A stretch of 64,000 bases of DNA, taken from contig QEYB01001436.1 of the NCBI GenBank assembly GCA_017562135.1, positions 124,001-188,000 on the forward strand. The letters are read 5' to 3'. This DNA comes from Dipylidium caninum. Taxonomy: Eukaryota > Platyhelminthes > Cestoda > Cyclophyllidea > Dipylidiidae. The notes under the pieces are model-generated. The model worked only from the letters and a program-made list of their open reading frames with translations. It was not told the origin of the DNA and did not search any database. The position numbers and the translations under genes are program-made. This document shows, piece by piece, positions 1-12,919 of the stretch. Position 1 is the stretch's first letter, and each line of letters starts with the position of its first letter.

Positions 1-360
1 CCGTACCGAGACACAAAGTGATTCAGTTTCGAGGGTCAGAGGACAGTGTACCATTCCTTGTCACTTGGCATTCATGGGGTTGTGTTCTAAGAAGAGGCGA
101 TCTGCGAGATAAGTAACAGACCTAGTTGGCGCATGAAATAACCACGGCATAGTTGGTAAAGGCCTCTGATTTCAACAGGGAGGAGGCAAATGTTAGTGGG
201 CCGGTGAATGAAGCAGCGATGCATTAATTTTTTAGTCAATCAATTCAGGGGAACAAAATGAAGTCAGGGCTCACTTTCCGGTGATTGCAGAAAATGAAAC
301 ATGGAAAGCACAATGGGCAACAAAATCAGACTACCACGAAGAGAAAGGTGATGGACGTAC

Positions 361-2709
361 CGTTCAAGGGAGAGACCCCAGGCGATGACACGAATGCCTT
401 CGGGAAAGCCCATGGGCCGCAGCATCTCCGGCCTAAAAATGCCTGAGTTGCCGATCTCAACCCACTTCTTCAGTCCTATGGCACACGTTCAATAGCGTAA
501 GAGAAACAGAAAGACAGTAAAGGCTGGAGTACCGAGAGAGAGTGACACAAGGCGTAATTTCACCATGTAATATTGGGAGGCCAGAGATGAGACGCGTGGT
601 AGGGGAAAGTGGAGAAAAGACCCACCAGGATGAAAGCTGAAAATCTCCATAGAAGGTTCAGTGTAAGGGTTGTAGGTGGGTTTAAAGCGCAGTTGGGTGA
701 GTCCCAGATGAAGGAAGAAAGCACGAATGACAGCCTTAAGATGACCCAAACACAACCCATAGTCGGCGAATACCCCTTCCACCTGGTGGAATTCGGCGAG
801 ATGCGTTGCGTCCAACGTCTCGTTGCGGAAGACACGGTCGATGCTGAAGTAGCGTTGTGGTTTGAATTCCTTCTGTATGGTTGCAAGACCACAAAACATA
901 GAACTCTTCTCCTCATAAAATCCAAATGCTCTAATCATATAGAAGACATTCAGACAGCGAAAAAATACTATCCGAAAAAGCAAGGATTAAAGGATAAAAT
1001 TTTTGTTCACCCTAGAGCCGAAGTCAAAAGGGAGAACTTAAAACAGTCTTACCTGCTGAGCAAGCTTGTACAGCATACGAGCGCTGACTGCAGTAGTATG
1101 GGTACGAAGAAGGTTCTTAGCTGCCTCAGAAGGCTGCCAATTATAGTTATAACCCTTGGAGCCATAGCCACCAAATTCGTGGATGTGCTTCACTCTCTCC
1201 ACATATTCTTTCGGGTAGTGTTTCATTAGGTCCGTTTCCGCCGGGTCTGAGATAGGATAAGGTGAAAAAAAAGAAATAGGATGAAATCGTCCCTTATAAA
1301 GACTAATATTAGGTTTCAAAAAGATGTGATTACGATGTCAACGAAAAGCAGAAACTTACAGGAGGGATTACTAGACCTAAACAATAATATTCCTTGTGGA
1401 AATAGATGTAAAAGCTCTGTGACTCTATTCAGAAGTCCAAACACAGCAAACTTATTTGCAGACTAAATTGTACCAAATGGAAAAGAGACCATAAGCCAAC
1501 ATATACGCCCCTTATTTCTCTTAAATTATGAAGTCATTTAACAAACTTAACAAACACCAGGGACACCAAGCCAGTAAAATTTACCATAAATCTATTGGGA
1601 ACACCAAACAGTGTAAAACAGACGAAAACACACCAGATAAGAAAAACGTGTCGTGGGCATCACGAGCTGGATGTTGTTGCGGTTGGAAGAGGCTGTCAAA
1701 ATTCCAGAAGCTGGATTCTACATAGTTATTGGTCGGCATTTCCGAGAATCTAGGTGAAAACTTCTCCCGTAGAAGCAGTTTTAACCGGTGGATGTATATG
1801 ACAAACAGTATAAGCCCACCCCATATCCATTAGAATTCGACGAAATTCGGTACGAACTCGTAAAAGAGGATGTAAGTGGCCACCATCTGGAGAGACTCCA
1901 AGAGCTTCAAAGTTGTATTTCTTAAATTTGAGATCATTCCAGGAACCACTACGGACAGAGAAAAACAAGCCTAGAGCATTATACCTCATTATCATGTCGA
2001 AGGTCAAGTCCGTTTCCTCTTTTACGCGCTGTGTTGTGAAGTTTGGTCCTCTTTCAACGACATATACAGTCGTTTTCCTGAAAGGAAAATGTAAGTGGCC
2101 TACTTGCAAAGATGTCTCACTTTTCAGCAATAAGCTTCCTTTTCTTCAACATGGACTTTTCACTAGCACTACATTCGTGCATTTTTTGAAGGAGAATTTG
2201 TACGTGATCACCGGAAGGCTTATCCTGAGTAAATGAAATTGGAAATCCGAGTACATCTCGCTTACCTTTTTTTTGACAATTTGAATGTCCGATTCATTTG
2301 TTGTCACGCATATCCATTTTGCTGCTAAGGCATTACTCACACCAAGGGATGCATATTTTGATGTTTTCTAAGGTGTCGGTAAGCATTAGTGGGGCAAACC
2401 ATTAGTTCGGGCATTGGGATCCCTTCCTCTGGGACCGCAGAATAGACAACGTACTCATGGCTTCCATGTTCTAAAACGTATTTTCCCTCATCAGTCAATG
2501 AGAGCTCTGTTTGTACAATTTGTTGGACCTCCAACAACTAGGAAAGATATAAATACTTGGACGGGTAGACTTGCTCCATCTATCTGCTGAAGACTTTTGA
2601 CACCACCAACAACAATTTGATGAGGTAATTTCAAGGAGAGAGCTAGCTCCAAGGAATTGACTGGCGACTTTACTGACAGCCTATCAAGAACTTCCTGCGC
2701 TACGTCCAT
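361..2709 (-). CDS. FARSA: Phenylalanyl-tRNA synthetase alpha subunit, cytosolic (C-terminus off the left edge)
   Basis: This is the catalytic alpha subunit of the heterotetrameric class II synthetase that charges tRNA-Phe in the cytosol. Ten exons read in order on the minus strand: 2709-2575, 2537-2400, 2367-2266, 2224-2121, 2077-1985, 1948-1820, 1749-1634, 1246-1053, 872-626 and 475-361. Phases join without a break. The N-terminus ([26 protein letters not shown]) is the winged-helix tRNA/DNA-binding-like region. The catalytic core has [33 protein letters not shown], motif 2 ([20 protein letters not shown]), [20 protein letters not shown] and motif 3 ([10 protein letters not shown]). I chose Met 2709 because it aligns with the family start; an in-frame Met at 2769 would add 20 residues. 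The exon after 361 (donor GTACGT), about 40 residues, lies outside the window. Most introns are 32-43 nt. Intron 1 (2574-2538) is GC-AG. Confidence 0.95.
2368..2399 (-). other. 32-nt micro-intron in FARSA
   Basis: The intron runs from GTTTGC to CCTTAG and is only 32 nt long. Removing it joins PELM to [18 protein letters not shown], which matches the family across the junction. A CTAAT/CTTAC branch-point-like stretch lies in the middle. Confidence 0.85.
2538..2574 (-). other. 37-nt GC-AG intron in FARSA
   Basis: The donor reads GCAAGT and the acceptor CCTAG. Only this GC donor keeps the frame: it joins KSLQQIDG to [14 protein letters not shown], which aligns without gap to the family. A GT donor four bases further in gives a 33-nt intron and the wrong frame. 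Confidence 0.85.
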
Positions 2710-3529
2710 CGACGTCCTCGCGGCGCAATTTGGTTCTTCGCGCGGCCTGAACTTGTTCAAAGAATGCATACGAATTCAAGTGAGAAACCAATTTGATCAC
2801 GTTGAAAAGTCTGTCGAGTGGTTAATTTTAAAATAATAAGCAATGGATATTAGATTCCGCACGCTTTTACGCAGCCTATTTCACTTTCGTTGAAAGCACA
2901 ATTTATTGCCCGCTAACAAGGTACTGCCTTAAATCAAACACCGTTTTGTCCTGAATCTGTTTTATGTCTTTTCAAATTCCCTCGAACGGATAAACTAACA
3001 TAACTAACACGTATGGCTTGAATATAGAGAGCACGGTAGTCAAGCCAGTCCGTCAAGTTAATTTATAGCGACACCGACCGATTAGAACACATGCTTTGAG
3101 ATATAGCAACCCACGTGTCATGAAAAAATGATAGTGAAATAATCTTCATTCAAAAGCCTCTAAGAAGGCTAAGATTTTAACGAGAAGCCTAATAATTAAA
3201 TATCCCAATTATTTGCAATGCAACTGAAGTCGAGTAGCCAACTTTTTTGTTGAAATAAAGACATCGTTCCCAGTTACACGCTGAATATTTTCGCCAATGT
3301 GGGCATCCCCTTTTCATCGATAAAAACTTGAAAGTCTCTATCGGCAAAAAATGATTAAGAATTAAAATCCAGCTAAACTTCATTGGCAAAACGTTTTGTA
3401 CTTCCATTTCATTGGTATTTCCATCCCACACTTATCTTCACGATAAAGTGTCATAAACAGATCATTGAACTGGGAAAATTCTTGTTATAAAATGGATGAC
3501 ACTGATGCCTTCGGGAAAATCAATAAATT
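2710..3529. promoter_or_regulatory. Head-to-head intergenic region between FARSA and the RhoGAP-like gene
   Basis: About 0.8 kb separates the two divergent start codons. It is AT-rich and has no exon I can support. It must hold the promoter of FARSA and probably that of the plus-strand gene. No specific element was recognised. Confidence 0.4.
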
Positions 3530-5672
3530 GTGGCATGCCTTTTATTTCTGACATGTGAGGGAGAAATGCGTCCGATGGAGTCGCCTCACACCAAGGCACC
3601 TGCCTCCAAATTCGATGGATCTTTCATTCCCCCCTCAAAACGCCTACTCGACCCCCTTCCATCGGCTCCCACACCCTCAAGCCCTCGCCAACGCATCATC
3701 GGCAAGATTGACAGGTCGTCATTGACAATGTACCTGCAGATCATGGCTAGCAGTGACTACGTACTTCCTAATTCCGCAACCGACACGGATGTCATATCGC
3801 CTGAGACTGTTCATATCAAACCTCCCTCGAAGAAAGTTCGCCCGAGGAAACTGGGGGATAGGATATTGCCTCACATCGCCCGTGAAGGCGCCAGCCCGCT
3901 GGAGGCCCTCGCCCAGGAAGACACGAGCCCGTTAGAAGAGTCTCCCTTCCACCGAGCCCTCAACCTCGGTATTTCCGAGGTTGTCCGGGACGCTCTTATG
4001 AAACGCGAGCTCTCACTGGCCGACTTTCGTCCTCTGAAGGCCCCTTTCGTGCCGTACATAATCAAAGTTTTGGTCAATTCCATCGAAGCTGAGTCCAACC
4101 GCCAGGGTTGGGACATCCTCTTCACCACCATCAGTCCCTACCAGCGCCGAGTGGGCGAGAGCCATGCCTGTCTCCTCATACAAAACTGGAACCATCATCA
4201 CCACGTGAAGCGCCAGGTGAAGGTTCTCCCCCTGCCGCTCCAAATCGCCACGCTGCGTGTTCTCCTGGCGGGTTTCAAGGAAAAACCCCTCCACTTCAGC
4301 AAACGAGTCCTCAAAGAGGTCATCAAACGACCCCTCTTCGATCTCTTTCTGCGCCCCAGTCCGAACATCAAGTCGCTGGTCCGGCAAACGGCCTTGCCGT
4401 GCAATCGCACCACAATGGACACCCTGGCGTTCTTGATGTTCCACCTTCAGCACATGTGGGAGCACGGAAGCAACCCCATCACCACCAAGACCATCCTCGC
4501 CAAGCTCTACGGCCCCCTGTTGGTGAGTTTCTCCGAGCGTCCCGTCATAATCGACCAGGACCCAACGGACTACAAAACGGAGGAGGCGGCCATCATGGAG
4601 GTGGTGTTGGAGGTCTGCAACTCGCAATTTTGGGATAATCTGAGCATGCTCCAGATACACCTGGCCTTCGACTCGGCGAAACACGACGAGGAGGAGAATA
4701 TGCACTCGACGGACGAGGCGGACATGCGGACCACCACCGAGGCGTCGGACTACGAGAACGAGGCGTGGTTCTCGTGTCTCTTCGCGCCCGACTTCAGCGG
4801 CCCGCAGTCGTTGCCAGTGCAGAAGCCGGAGCCCCTTGTGTGAGTCCCTGAGTCCCTCGTGGACCTCTTCTTCCTCCTCGTTGCTTTTGCCTAGACGACG
4901 GGTGAACTTCTTTACGCTTGCGTCGAGGCTGGTCTTCTCTGTTGAGAAGGGTCAGGCGACAGGGTCGGGAGGAAGTGCTCTTTTACCCACTTTACTGATT
5001 TGGTGGAGTTCAAACCACCTGTCAGAGGCGTCCATGCCTTCCATGGCTTGGCGCACCGACTAAACGCCAGTTGACGCTTAAGTGGGTGCCTGGAAGGCGA
5101 GGCAGAGGGGGCAGCGGTTGGCACTTCGTCTGCCCCCGGCTGGCCGAGTTCCCATAGCGGGTGGGAGGCAGAAATGACGAGAGTGTTGTTCTTTCCAGGG
5201 CGAAATAGGCAAATGGGGTTAGTTTAGGGGGGACGACTCCCTTTTGTCTTCTCTCCTCGGCAGAATGCCCTGGAGCAGCAGCATCTCCGCGGACTGTCGA
5301 GCGAAGCCGCGCAAAGCCAGGCCGGTGGTGGAGACACCGGAGCAGCGGGTGGAACGCGCAAAGCAGGCGGTGGCGAAATTCCTTGGCTGCGGCGTCCGCG
5401 ATTGGAAGCCGCCGCCCTTCCACGCGGACCTGCGCTGCCGACGTCTGAGCCATCTGGAGGGCATGCAACTGCACCACGTCTACCTCCAGTGCCGCCTGCG
5501 TCCTACCGAGGCCATCTTGCGGGACGTCGCGCGGGAAGCACTGCTGCCGCCGAGGAAAGCTGGGCTCGACTTCTCGGCGGTCTCGGCCCGTGTCCAGGAT
5601 CGCCTCATTTCGCCTCCCACTCCGCCGCTTCCGCCCGCCCTCACGGCAATCGAATCGGGCGGCAATTTGTGA
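3530..5672 (+). CDS. Putative atypical RhoGAP-like protein, two exons
   Basis: Exon 1 is 3530-4839 (donor GT|GTGAGT) and exon 2 is 5264-5672 (acceptor CTCCTCGGCAG). The phase-2 join gives about 572 residues. The first 140 residues are Pro/Ser-rich and basic and probably disordered. Residues of about 160-400 resemble a Rho GTPase-activating fold: FVPYIIKVLVNSIEAES near the front, LPLPLQIATLRVLLAGF in the middle, and TMDTLAFLMFHLQHMW followed by TTKTILAKLYGPLLVSF, which looks like the LA-x-x-FGP-x-L helix of RhoGAPs. I do not see the GxxR arginine finger, so it may not be catalytic. Exon 2 is basic and helical (TPEQRVERAKQAVAKFLGC). The 16 codons before Met 3566 may not be coding. I could not place it in a named family; the coding call is firm, the RhoGAP assignment is inference. 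Confidence 0.5.
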
Positions 5673-8600
5673 AGCCTTTCGGCCAGTGGACTCCTCATCC
5701 TCCTCCGCATTGATTCCGTTTGACTCGCTCACCGATCGACGAGGCGGACCAGTGAAACGGTGGCACAGAGGATGGAAGGAAGGAAGGAATGGATTGCACA
5801 CCTTCAGCGCAAACGGCCATTTGTTATCAAGTTGCCTCCATCCTACCACCTTCCCAGCAGTTTTTGAGTTGTTTCACGAAATTGTGGGTCGGCGGGGCAT
5901 TTCTCGACGGAATAATTCATTCTTCCAGACCTTCTGGTCTTGCGCCTGCACCGTTGGCGTTTGTGGCACCCCAACTTCCCGTCTCGGAGCTGAGTCCCCT
6001 GGGGGTCACGCGCATTTCACAGCTCGTGTGTGACAGTTGCTCGGACCGTGAGCTACTGGTTTCGGCAAACTTGTCCGGGTCTCGACGATGGTTTTCATCA
6101 AATGTTGACGCTGTGAGGTGGTGGTGGTAGACGAAGACCTCGAGGCTTCGCCGTGGCATTGAGGCGACGTCAGTCGAAAGGTGGGGGCGCTTTTCCACTG
6201 TGTGCGAGGCGACTGGGCTCATTCGAGAGCCCCGCCTCAGGAGAATGGCCCCTCTACATGCTCCAGCAACCTTGGCGAGGCGTCGGTCGTTCCAACACCT
6301 CTTCCCACTGGAAGAGACGCGCGCGCGGGTCGTCTCGGCCAGTGTGACGATTTCGCCCTGGCAGACCAGTGAACTTGCTGCACGCATCGTCTGAACGTCG
6401 GTATGGCGAATACGGACACCTCCTCCTCGCCGGGAGGGCTTGAAGGCCTCGTCAGCGCGGGTTGAGCGGCACTAAAAAGCGGTAGGCTCAACTGCGTGGA
6501 CGTTGGCGAGTGTGGCTTTACCCCAGAAGCAGCATCTCCCCCGCCTCGAGGAACAAAACCCCCGTCGAGTCTGACCCGCGGACAAGCCGTGAGGGCTCTC
6601 GATGCCCGCTGACACGGGCAACCTGGCGCACTGGTCTCCGGCCAGACCGACGAGGCGGCCGCCGGCCCTGTCGACATCCACGCGATTGTCGATTTTAGCT
6701 AGAAATGAGAATTCAAAATTTTCTGCTCACAAATAGACTTTTACTTAATCAAGTACTCTCCGCTGTGGTCGACGTCACTTTGCCATCGTTCCGGCAAAGG
6801 CATAATTTCACATTAATGGAATCTCTGATTTCTGCAACCAAATAACTGTATTAAATGCGATTTGACATTAGTAGTTTCACTAAAAAATGTTACCAGGGAA
6901 CAAAATGAAGGGCATAGTGAAGGCGCAGGACGAGGTCTACGTGGCGGAGGCGTCAGCACATCGCAACTCGAAGCCAACACCTTTCGGGGGGTGACCGAAG
7001 GCCTGGGGGGCTTCGCATTGTCCCGGCGAAACCCACCGCCCCCGCGATTCAACGCTTCCGGCTGCTTCGCTCGACTTATAACATTCGGTTTGCCAAGTTG
7101 GTGAACGTACACGTTTGACTAGATTGTTTGGTGTGGAATTCCTTTTTACAATCTCACCCAACTTACAGCGCAATCTCTTTTGTGATGAATTCCAGCTTTC
7201 GATGTCGTCTGGACTGCTTCGGCTTGCGTCAACAGCGATCCTTTCCCATTCACCAACTTTTCTGCAGTGGATCAACTTCGCCGCGTTCCGGATGCAACGA
7301 CTAGCAGACGCGGCTAAAGCGTGGTGCCAAAAGAATCCCCTCAAGCTGGTGAGGGAGGCATCCAAAATGCCTCGATTTTGCCGACACACCCGAGCGTTTT
7401 TCTCATTCTCCTTTCGCCACACGCATGCGATTCGCATCTGAGCTTCTCTGCCGCCTCACCTTTCCTGCTCCGACGATCCAAGTGACGGTGATTTTCCTCC
7501 ACTCCAACCGGACTGACGATTAAATCGCCTCTCTTTCAAAGCTTCATTTCCATCCGCGGCACATAAATCCTCTTCTGCTGGTGGTGCGTTCTTGCCTCTT
7601 CCGAAGTAATAAAATAGAAGATGTCTCAAGTGTACGTGATATTCTTCCACCTTTAAATCGGGATAAAGACAAAAGAAGATTTTAAATTAATCTGGCGACG
7701 GAACTCGCAGACACACATAGAAACTCATTCTTCCTCCGACATTCATCAAAGCATCCTCTGAAATTGACGGCACTTTACGCAATGTTTACACAAAATTTAC
7801 CCCTCTAGTCAACAGTTAGTAGTAAAAAAACCCTGCACCGCGCCGCCAACGTGAAAAAGCCGCGTCCGTCCGACTCTCGTTGCGTCACCTTCCCCTTAAT
7901 GGCCGGATTCCACGCACTTTACTGCGTTTTCAACAGTTGGAAGACCTCGGCACCTTTTCCCTAAACCTCTCTGTCCTACCTCATCACACAATACCGTTAT
8001 TAATCCAATTTCAGTATTAATTTAAAGGTGGTGATAAATTAGATCGTCAACAGGGCAGGTTTTTTGGTTTAGTCAAGTCGGGGGGCTGTTGGACGGTGGA
8101 CAGGCAAGGTCGGTGTTGGTCACGTGTCGTGGAAGTGGTGGCCATTTCGTTCCCGGAAGGCCCGCAGAAAGTGGTTGTAGTCATCGAGCGCACAGTCCTC
8201 CCATCCACGAGGGTCTACAAGGCAAAAGGACACTTTTCGCTCCGCTGCGCACCGCCGCCCTGCGCGTGAGGCTGAGTCACGCCGCTGAGTTGACTAATCG
8301 CACTCATGCTCACGAGATTAATGAACAAGATCGATAATCGATATCGATTTGATGTTCAGCCGGGTTGTTTCACCGGGCCCGCGTGTCTTTTGCCAAACCG
8401 AGGCAGCGAGGAGGAGGTGTGCCGGAGATCAGAGCCCTACATTAATTGGTTGCTCCATTTTTTTCAACTTTTTCGCCCAGAATTTGTATTCTTTTTCGCT
8501 TGTGGACTTCGAATAGACACTCCTTAAATTGACTCTTTTCCACATACACTCGGGAGGTAGGAAATGGACTTAAAAATATTTTCGAAAGGAATTTTAGTGT

Positions 8601-9438
8601 TTGAGACCTTTGATCTCAGGTAGTGCGCATTTTTGGGGTTCAAACATGTATCGGCTGTGTAAAAATATTGCCTTAAAGAAATTCAAGCAGAGAAGTTCTC
8701 AAAAGTTACATGAACATTTCATTACAAAATAACTGCGTTAGCTGAAATCTGAGTGAAAATTAAGGGAGCGGAATAAATAAAATGGCAAAAACGGAAAATT
8801 AATCGCCTCATGTGGCAAACGACGGCTGATGTGGCGGCCTAAACTCCAGCGTTTCCCAGTGGTGGAAATCGTATCAACGCCTGACCCACTTCCAATTACC
8901 GCCAAGTGGCCATGAAAGTTGGAGGCCAAATGGTTCTGAGTCACTTTCAGGTCGTCGTCAGGCTTCACTCCATCTTCTCTTGCGTCTCCTGCCTTGACTG
9001 GTAGACGCCATTGCCCGGACTACTGCTTCCTCCTTTTGTCCCCCCCGACGTCTCTCACCCTCGCAGCCACGGGACTCGTGAGAGAGAAAGAGTAAGCGGC
9101 AGAATAAACAGGACGGCCCGTTACTGTCCGCTTTTTCACCCCACCAGAGTTTATTCTTCGCTGGCCGATCACCATCCAGAGAGCATTCGGATGGCATTGC
9201 CGTCCAAATCCTCTGAAGAAGGCATCAATGAGACGAAGTCATCGACGGTGGACGTTAGACTTGCCTCGAAGTCTAATCGAAAGACTAGTTAGGAATAACT
9301 TGAGCGGATACTTGCTTTTACTGCTGTAACAGACGAAGAGGCTTTACGGAGACTCGCTGTATCATCTGGAGGCGACTTTCAGACGAAGTTAAGCTTACGT
9401 GTATACTTTTTCTTCGGTTGAAGGGTTGCACAACTTAC
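5673..9438. other. GC-rich region without a supported gene
   Basis: Many overlapping frames are open on both strands because the sequence is GC-rich, but none has conserved motifs with matching splice sites. A 156-residue minus-strand frame (6387-5917) and a 108-residue plus-strand frame (7115-7441) are the best ORFs, and I could not assign either. Around 8327-8350 there is a cluster of ATCGAT-type palindromes. Confidence 0.3.
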
Positions 9439-12400
9439 CGCCACGTCCAGCGTCCGATCGTCCAGCACCAGGTCCCCGCAGCCATGGCGCTCCGGCCAAG
9501 CGGCCACGTTGGTGAAGGACGTCTTGTCCCACCAGCACACTCGCAACTGGGCGTCCCGATACTCCTCTGTCAACTGGCGGAGCGATTTGCGGTGGCGGAC
9601 CTTTGGGAAAAGCGAGGACGTTAGTCCGTCCGGAGAAGTCGAGCAAACAGACGGCATTTCTGCCTGCTGTGGGAATTCGGTTTACGCCTACTCGAGGGAC
9701 ACTGCGGCCTGCCAGCTACCGCCGAACTACGAGGCTGCACGAGTCCCCACGTCATCGCTGCCGGCCTCATCCGGTCGACGACTCGTCCACCTTCCCACGC
9801 GCCTTGACGGGCAGGCGCTGGGGGGCTGGGGACGGCATAGGGCGACGGTTGCAGCTAGCGTTCTTCGTGAGACACGACTGCACTTGGCGGCAGGGTTGAA
9901 CGTCCGGCCGGCCGGTTCGTCGGGCGCGGATGCATCTGGCGGCTGGTGGAGAGTGAAAACCGCGACGCGTACAACTCTCACGGTCACGCAGAAGGGAGTA
10001 TTTACTAGAGCGCAGGACACTCTGCGAACACTCGCGCGGAAGCGTAAATCACCGGCCGGCGACTGTGGCACACCGAACGCGGCAAGAAGGCCGGGCGGGA
10101 GACGACACGTCTGTCCGCTGGTGGACCGAAGCGACACGGACGGCTCCGTTTGCCGCGTCACCCACACGCGATGAGGCGCATTGTTATTTTAAAAGGGAGA
10201 ACTTTCCTTTCCCCCGTGTGATTTGGTCCAAACGGGGAAACTCTAAGTCGCGAAGAGGGTAAATAATCGTCCCGATCGTGTGCTGTTACCCAGCGGGAGG
10301 CGCGGATCGGGGCGGCGCGGGACGGGCGGTCCTCCGCCTTCCGCCCCTGGCTGATTAGCAGGACGCCCAGAGCACCGGTAGAAAGACAGGGGACATCAGG
10401 TAGCCGCGTTGAGCAAACATCCTAGACGACATGAGCCACCTTTTTTGAAAAAAAAAACTCTTCAAGCGTTCAGCTCGGTTTTTTCAAACGGACCCCACTT
10501 GTCGCGGCTTCAGCTGGTCGGCGGCCTTCTACGCCTCCTTGGGGATCTCAGGAGGAGTGGCCGATGACAGATCATGAAGTCCTTTCGAGTTCGTGAGGCG
10601 TCTCCTCCACTGGCGCAGCGGCCGTCTCCAGGCGCCTCTCGGTGGCTCCACCGCGAAGGGCAACGCTACGAGAACAGCCGAAAGTGGACTCCCACCGACT
10701 GACGACAAAGGGACCGAAGGGGACCGGATTGTATGGTCTAAAGCGCCTACGCCTGGTTTACGGCCCACGAAGGCGTTCATTCTCGCCGTCCGGGCTGCCT
10801 CCACCCGGGGACCAGTTGACAGCCCCAACTCCGCCGCAGCAAGCAGTGTCCCCAGCCTTCTTTCCCTCCATCCTTCCTTCGAAATGCGGCCGAGGCCAGT
10901 CGTGCTCCTAACGCGTGGCCGAGTAAGTCGACGACTTACAGAAAAGCGCAGTGTCGGACGTGGGTCTCTGCAAGCGTGGCCGGAAATGGGGCAAACCCGA
11001 GCGGAGGTGGGAACAGGCAGTCGACTAGTCGAAGGGTCTCGGCGTGGCCACGGAACGAAGACCTCGTGGTCTGGAACCCGGTGGATTTCGTCGGCGTACG
11101 CAGCTCTCTAAATTAAGAACTTCTTCGACTTCCTTTCGAGCATTTGCAGCGGAAAGTAGGGGAATCCGGTGAGGAGTTGCCCAGCGGTGAAACGAATGCG
11201 AGTGGCGAGTGAAGGACGCCGTCCCAACGCCTTTTGCGTCGACGGTGAGGGCGAAAGAGTGACAGACGTTTTAATGGCCACCTTCGCGTTAATTTGGGCC
11301 TTTCGCTTTTCAGACTCTCCACCAATAAACCTCCTCTCGCGAGTCGTCCCCAGCGTCAATCAGTGCCTTCACCTCGGGGCAGCGCGTGCCAAAGGGGGCG
11401 GGGAAAGTCACCTTCAGGTAGAAAACGGAGGCGATCCACGCGGCGAGGAGGAGGACGAACACGAAGAGGCTGCAGAGGATCACGCCGAGGAGAGGCATCT
11501 CGAGGAGGCGGGGCGGCGGGGGCGGTGACGTCTGCGCCGTGGTCGCCAGCGTCGTCGGCGTTGCCATCGACGAGCCGATCGCAGAGGTGATGGCGTCTCC
11601 AGCCTTCGCGACTGCCGCGGCCGAGGTCAGCGGTGTCTGCTGTGGGGAAGTGGACGACACTTGTCACTCCCTGTCAGTCCGCCTTCCTCGCTAATTCACC
11701 CTACTTGACGTCAAAGTGGCATTCAACTGCGATGCCAAGTCACCACCAGGCAACAGACTTGGATGGTTTACGGTTAAATGAACTGCGATGGGTCAAAGTG
11801 TCAGCAAACGAGCATCAGTCAACTGCTAATCAATCATCACCCGTGGCAATGCGAACTGTCACTTTTTCGTTTGCACGTCTGCCAATCGCTTGCAGCCTCC
11901 TCCCTCCTCCCCCCACCACCAACGTGGTCCCCGCCACGTCTTGTCGACGCGACATTCCGCGGAAGTCACAACGAAAGGCTCTGCTTGGCGCAGCAGCAGT
12001 CAGGTCGCCTGGCAACGGGGCTTCCCGCTCACCACATTCGTGGTCCCCCTGCAGCGCCAGTGGCCACGATCTCGCGGCCCGCCGACGACTTGGAGGCGAC
12101 GCGGATCGCCATCTCCGCCGCGGTAGACGGTGGACTTCATCAGTTGAGGTGCAGGCTTGTCACGGAGGCGTGGCTAAACGGCCGTCCGAGGCAGCCGGGC
12201 ACTCAGACGACCTCCAATGCCAACGCGGTGATATTCGGTTCAGACTTTGGCAATTTGGAACACTCGCTCCTTAACACAGTCATGCGCAATGCGTGCCAGT
12301 GACTCGGTTCTTTCCCGACGAAACTTCCGCCCTACACTTCTGAAGCGTTGCTCAAGAGCACAGCATCAACAGCAAGCGAACTCATCGCGGGAGAAGAAGA

Positions 12401-12919
12401 AGCGTTTCTCCAGGGAACACAGGGAAATATTGCAACGGCACGAATAAGGACCAAACTTGCGCCGATTTCGTCTTAGGCCAAAGTAAAGGATAATTTCCTC
12501 TTTTTGTCCACCCGTGAAGTCGCGCTAGGGGAGAAGTATGAGAGGTTTGGAAGTATTTTACACCTACCGCCACTACTACCACCCTCGACCCTCTGTGGGG
12601 GGCTTGCGAAGTCTTCGTCGAGGGCGTCGACAGCGGCGACATTGAAGCCTGTGTCACAGGTGCTGTTGGAAATTCGGCCTAAAAACGAAGGCATTTAGTC
12701 GTCTTTAACAGTGCCACGACATTATGAGAACAAATAATCACTGCTTAAAACCTTTTGTTTTTGCTCTGCCGTAGACGTTGTCGCTTTTAATGCTGCTGCT
12801 GCGACGTCGTAATCCCCAGCCGTCTCGGTTGATTCAAACGGAGCTGATGGCGATGAAGATGAGGCGAAGACTATTTTCTCGAACGTTGCACTGAGTGTTT
12901 CGTCCAAATCCACTTCCAT
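9439..12919 (-). CDS. Tentative single-pass membrane protein, at least four exons
   Basis: Four exon-like segments have splice signals and are all phase 0: 12919-12755 (starts MEVDLDETLSATFEKIVF, donor GTTTTA), 12678-12568 (acceptor TTTTTAG, donor GTAGGT), 11639-11412 (acceptor CCCCACAG, donor GTGACT) and 9600-9439 (acceptor CCCAAAG, donor GTAAGT). The first two and part of the third are Ala/Ser/Thr/Pro-rich. The third ends in a clear transmembrane helix (LLGVILCSLFVFVLLLAAWI). The fourth is dense and globular (LTEEYRDAQLRVCWWDKTSF). If exon 3 is not spliced, its frame runs on to a stop at 11310. I do not recognise the family. The 9600-9439 exon is the best supported; the chain is inference, and both ends of the gene are unknown. 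Confidence 0.35.

Noticed and set aside
9509..10174. 221-residue plus-strand open frame
   Set aside because: Antisense to the well-bounded exon 9600-9439 and low-complexity in the rest.
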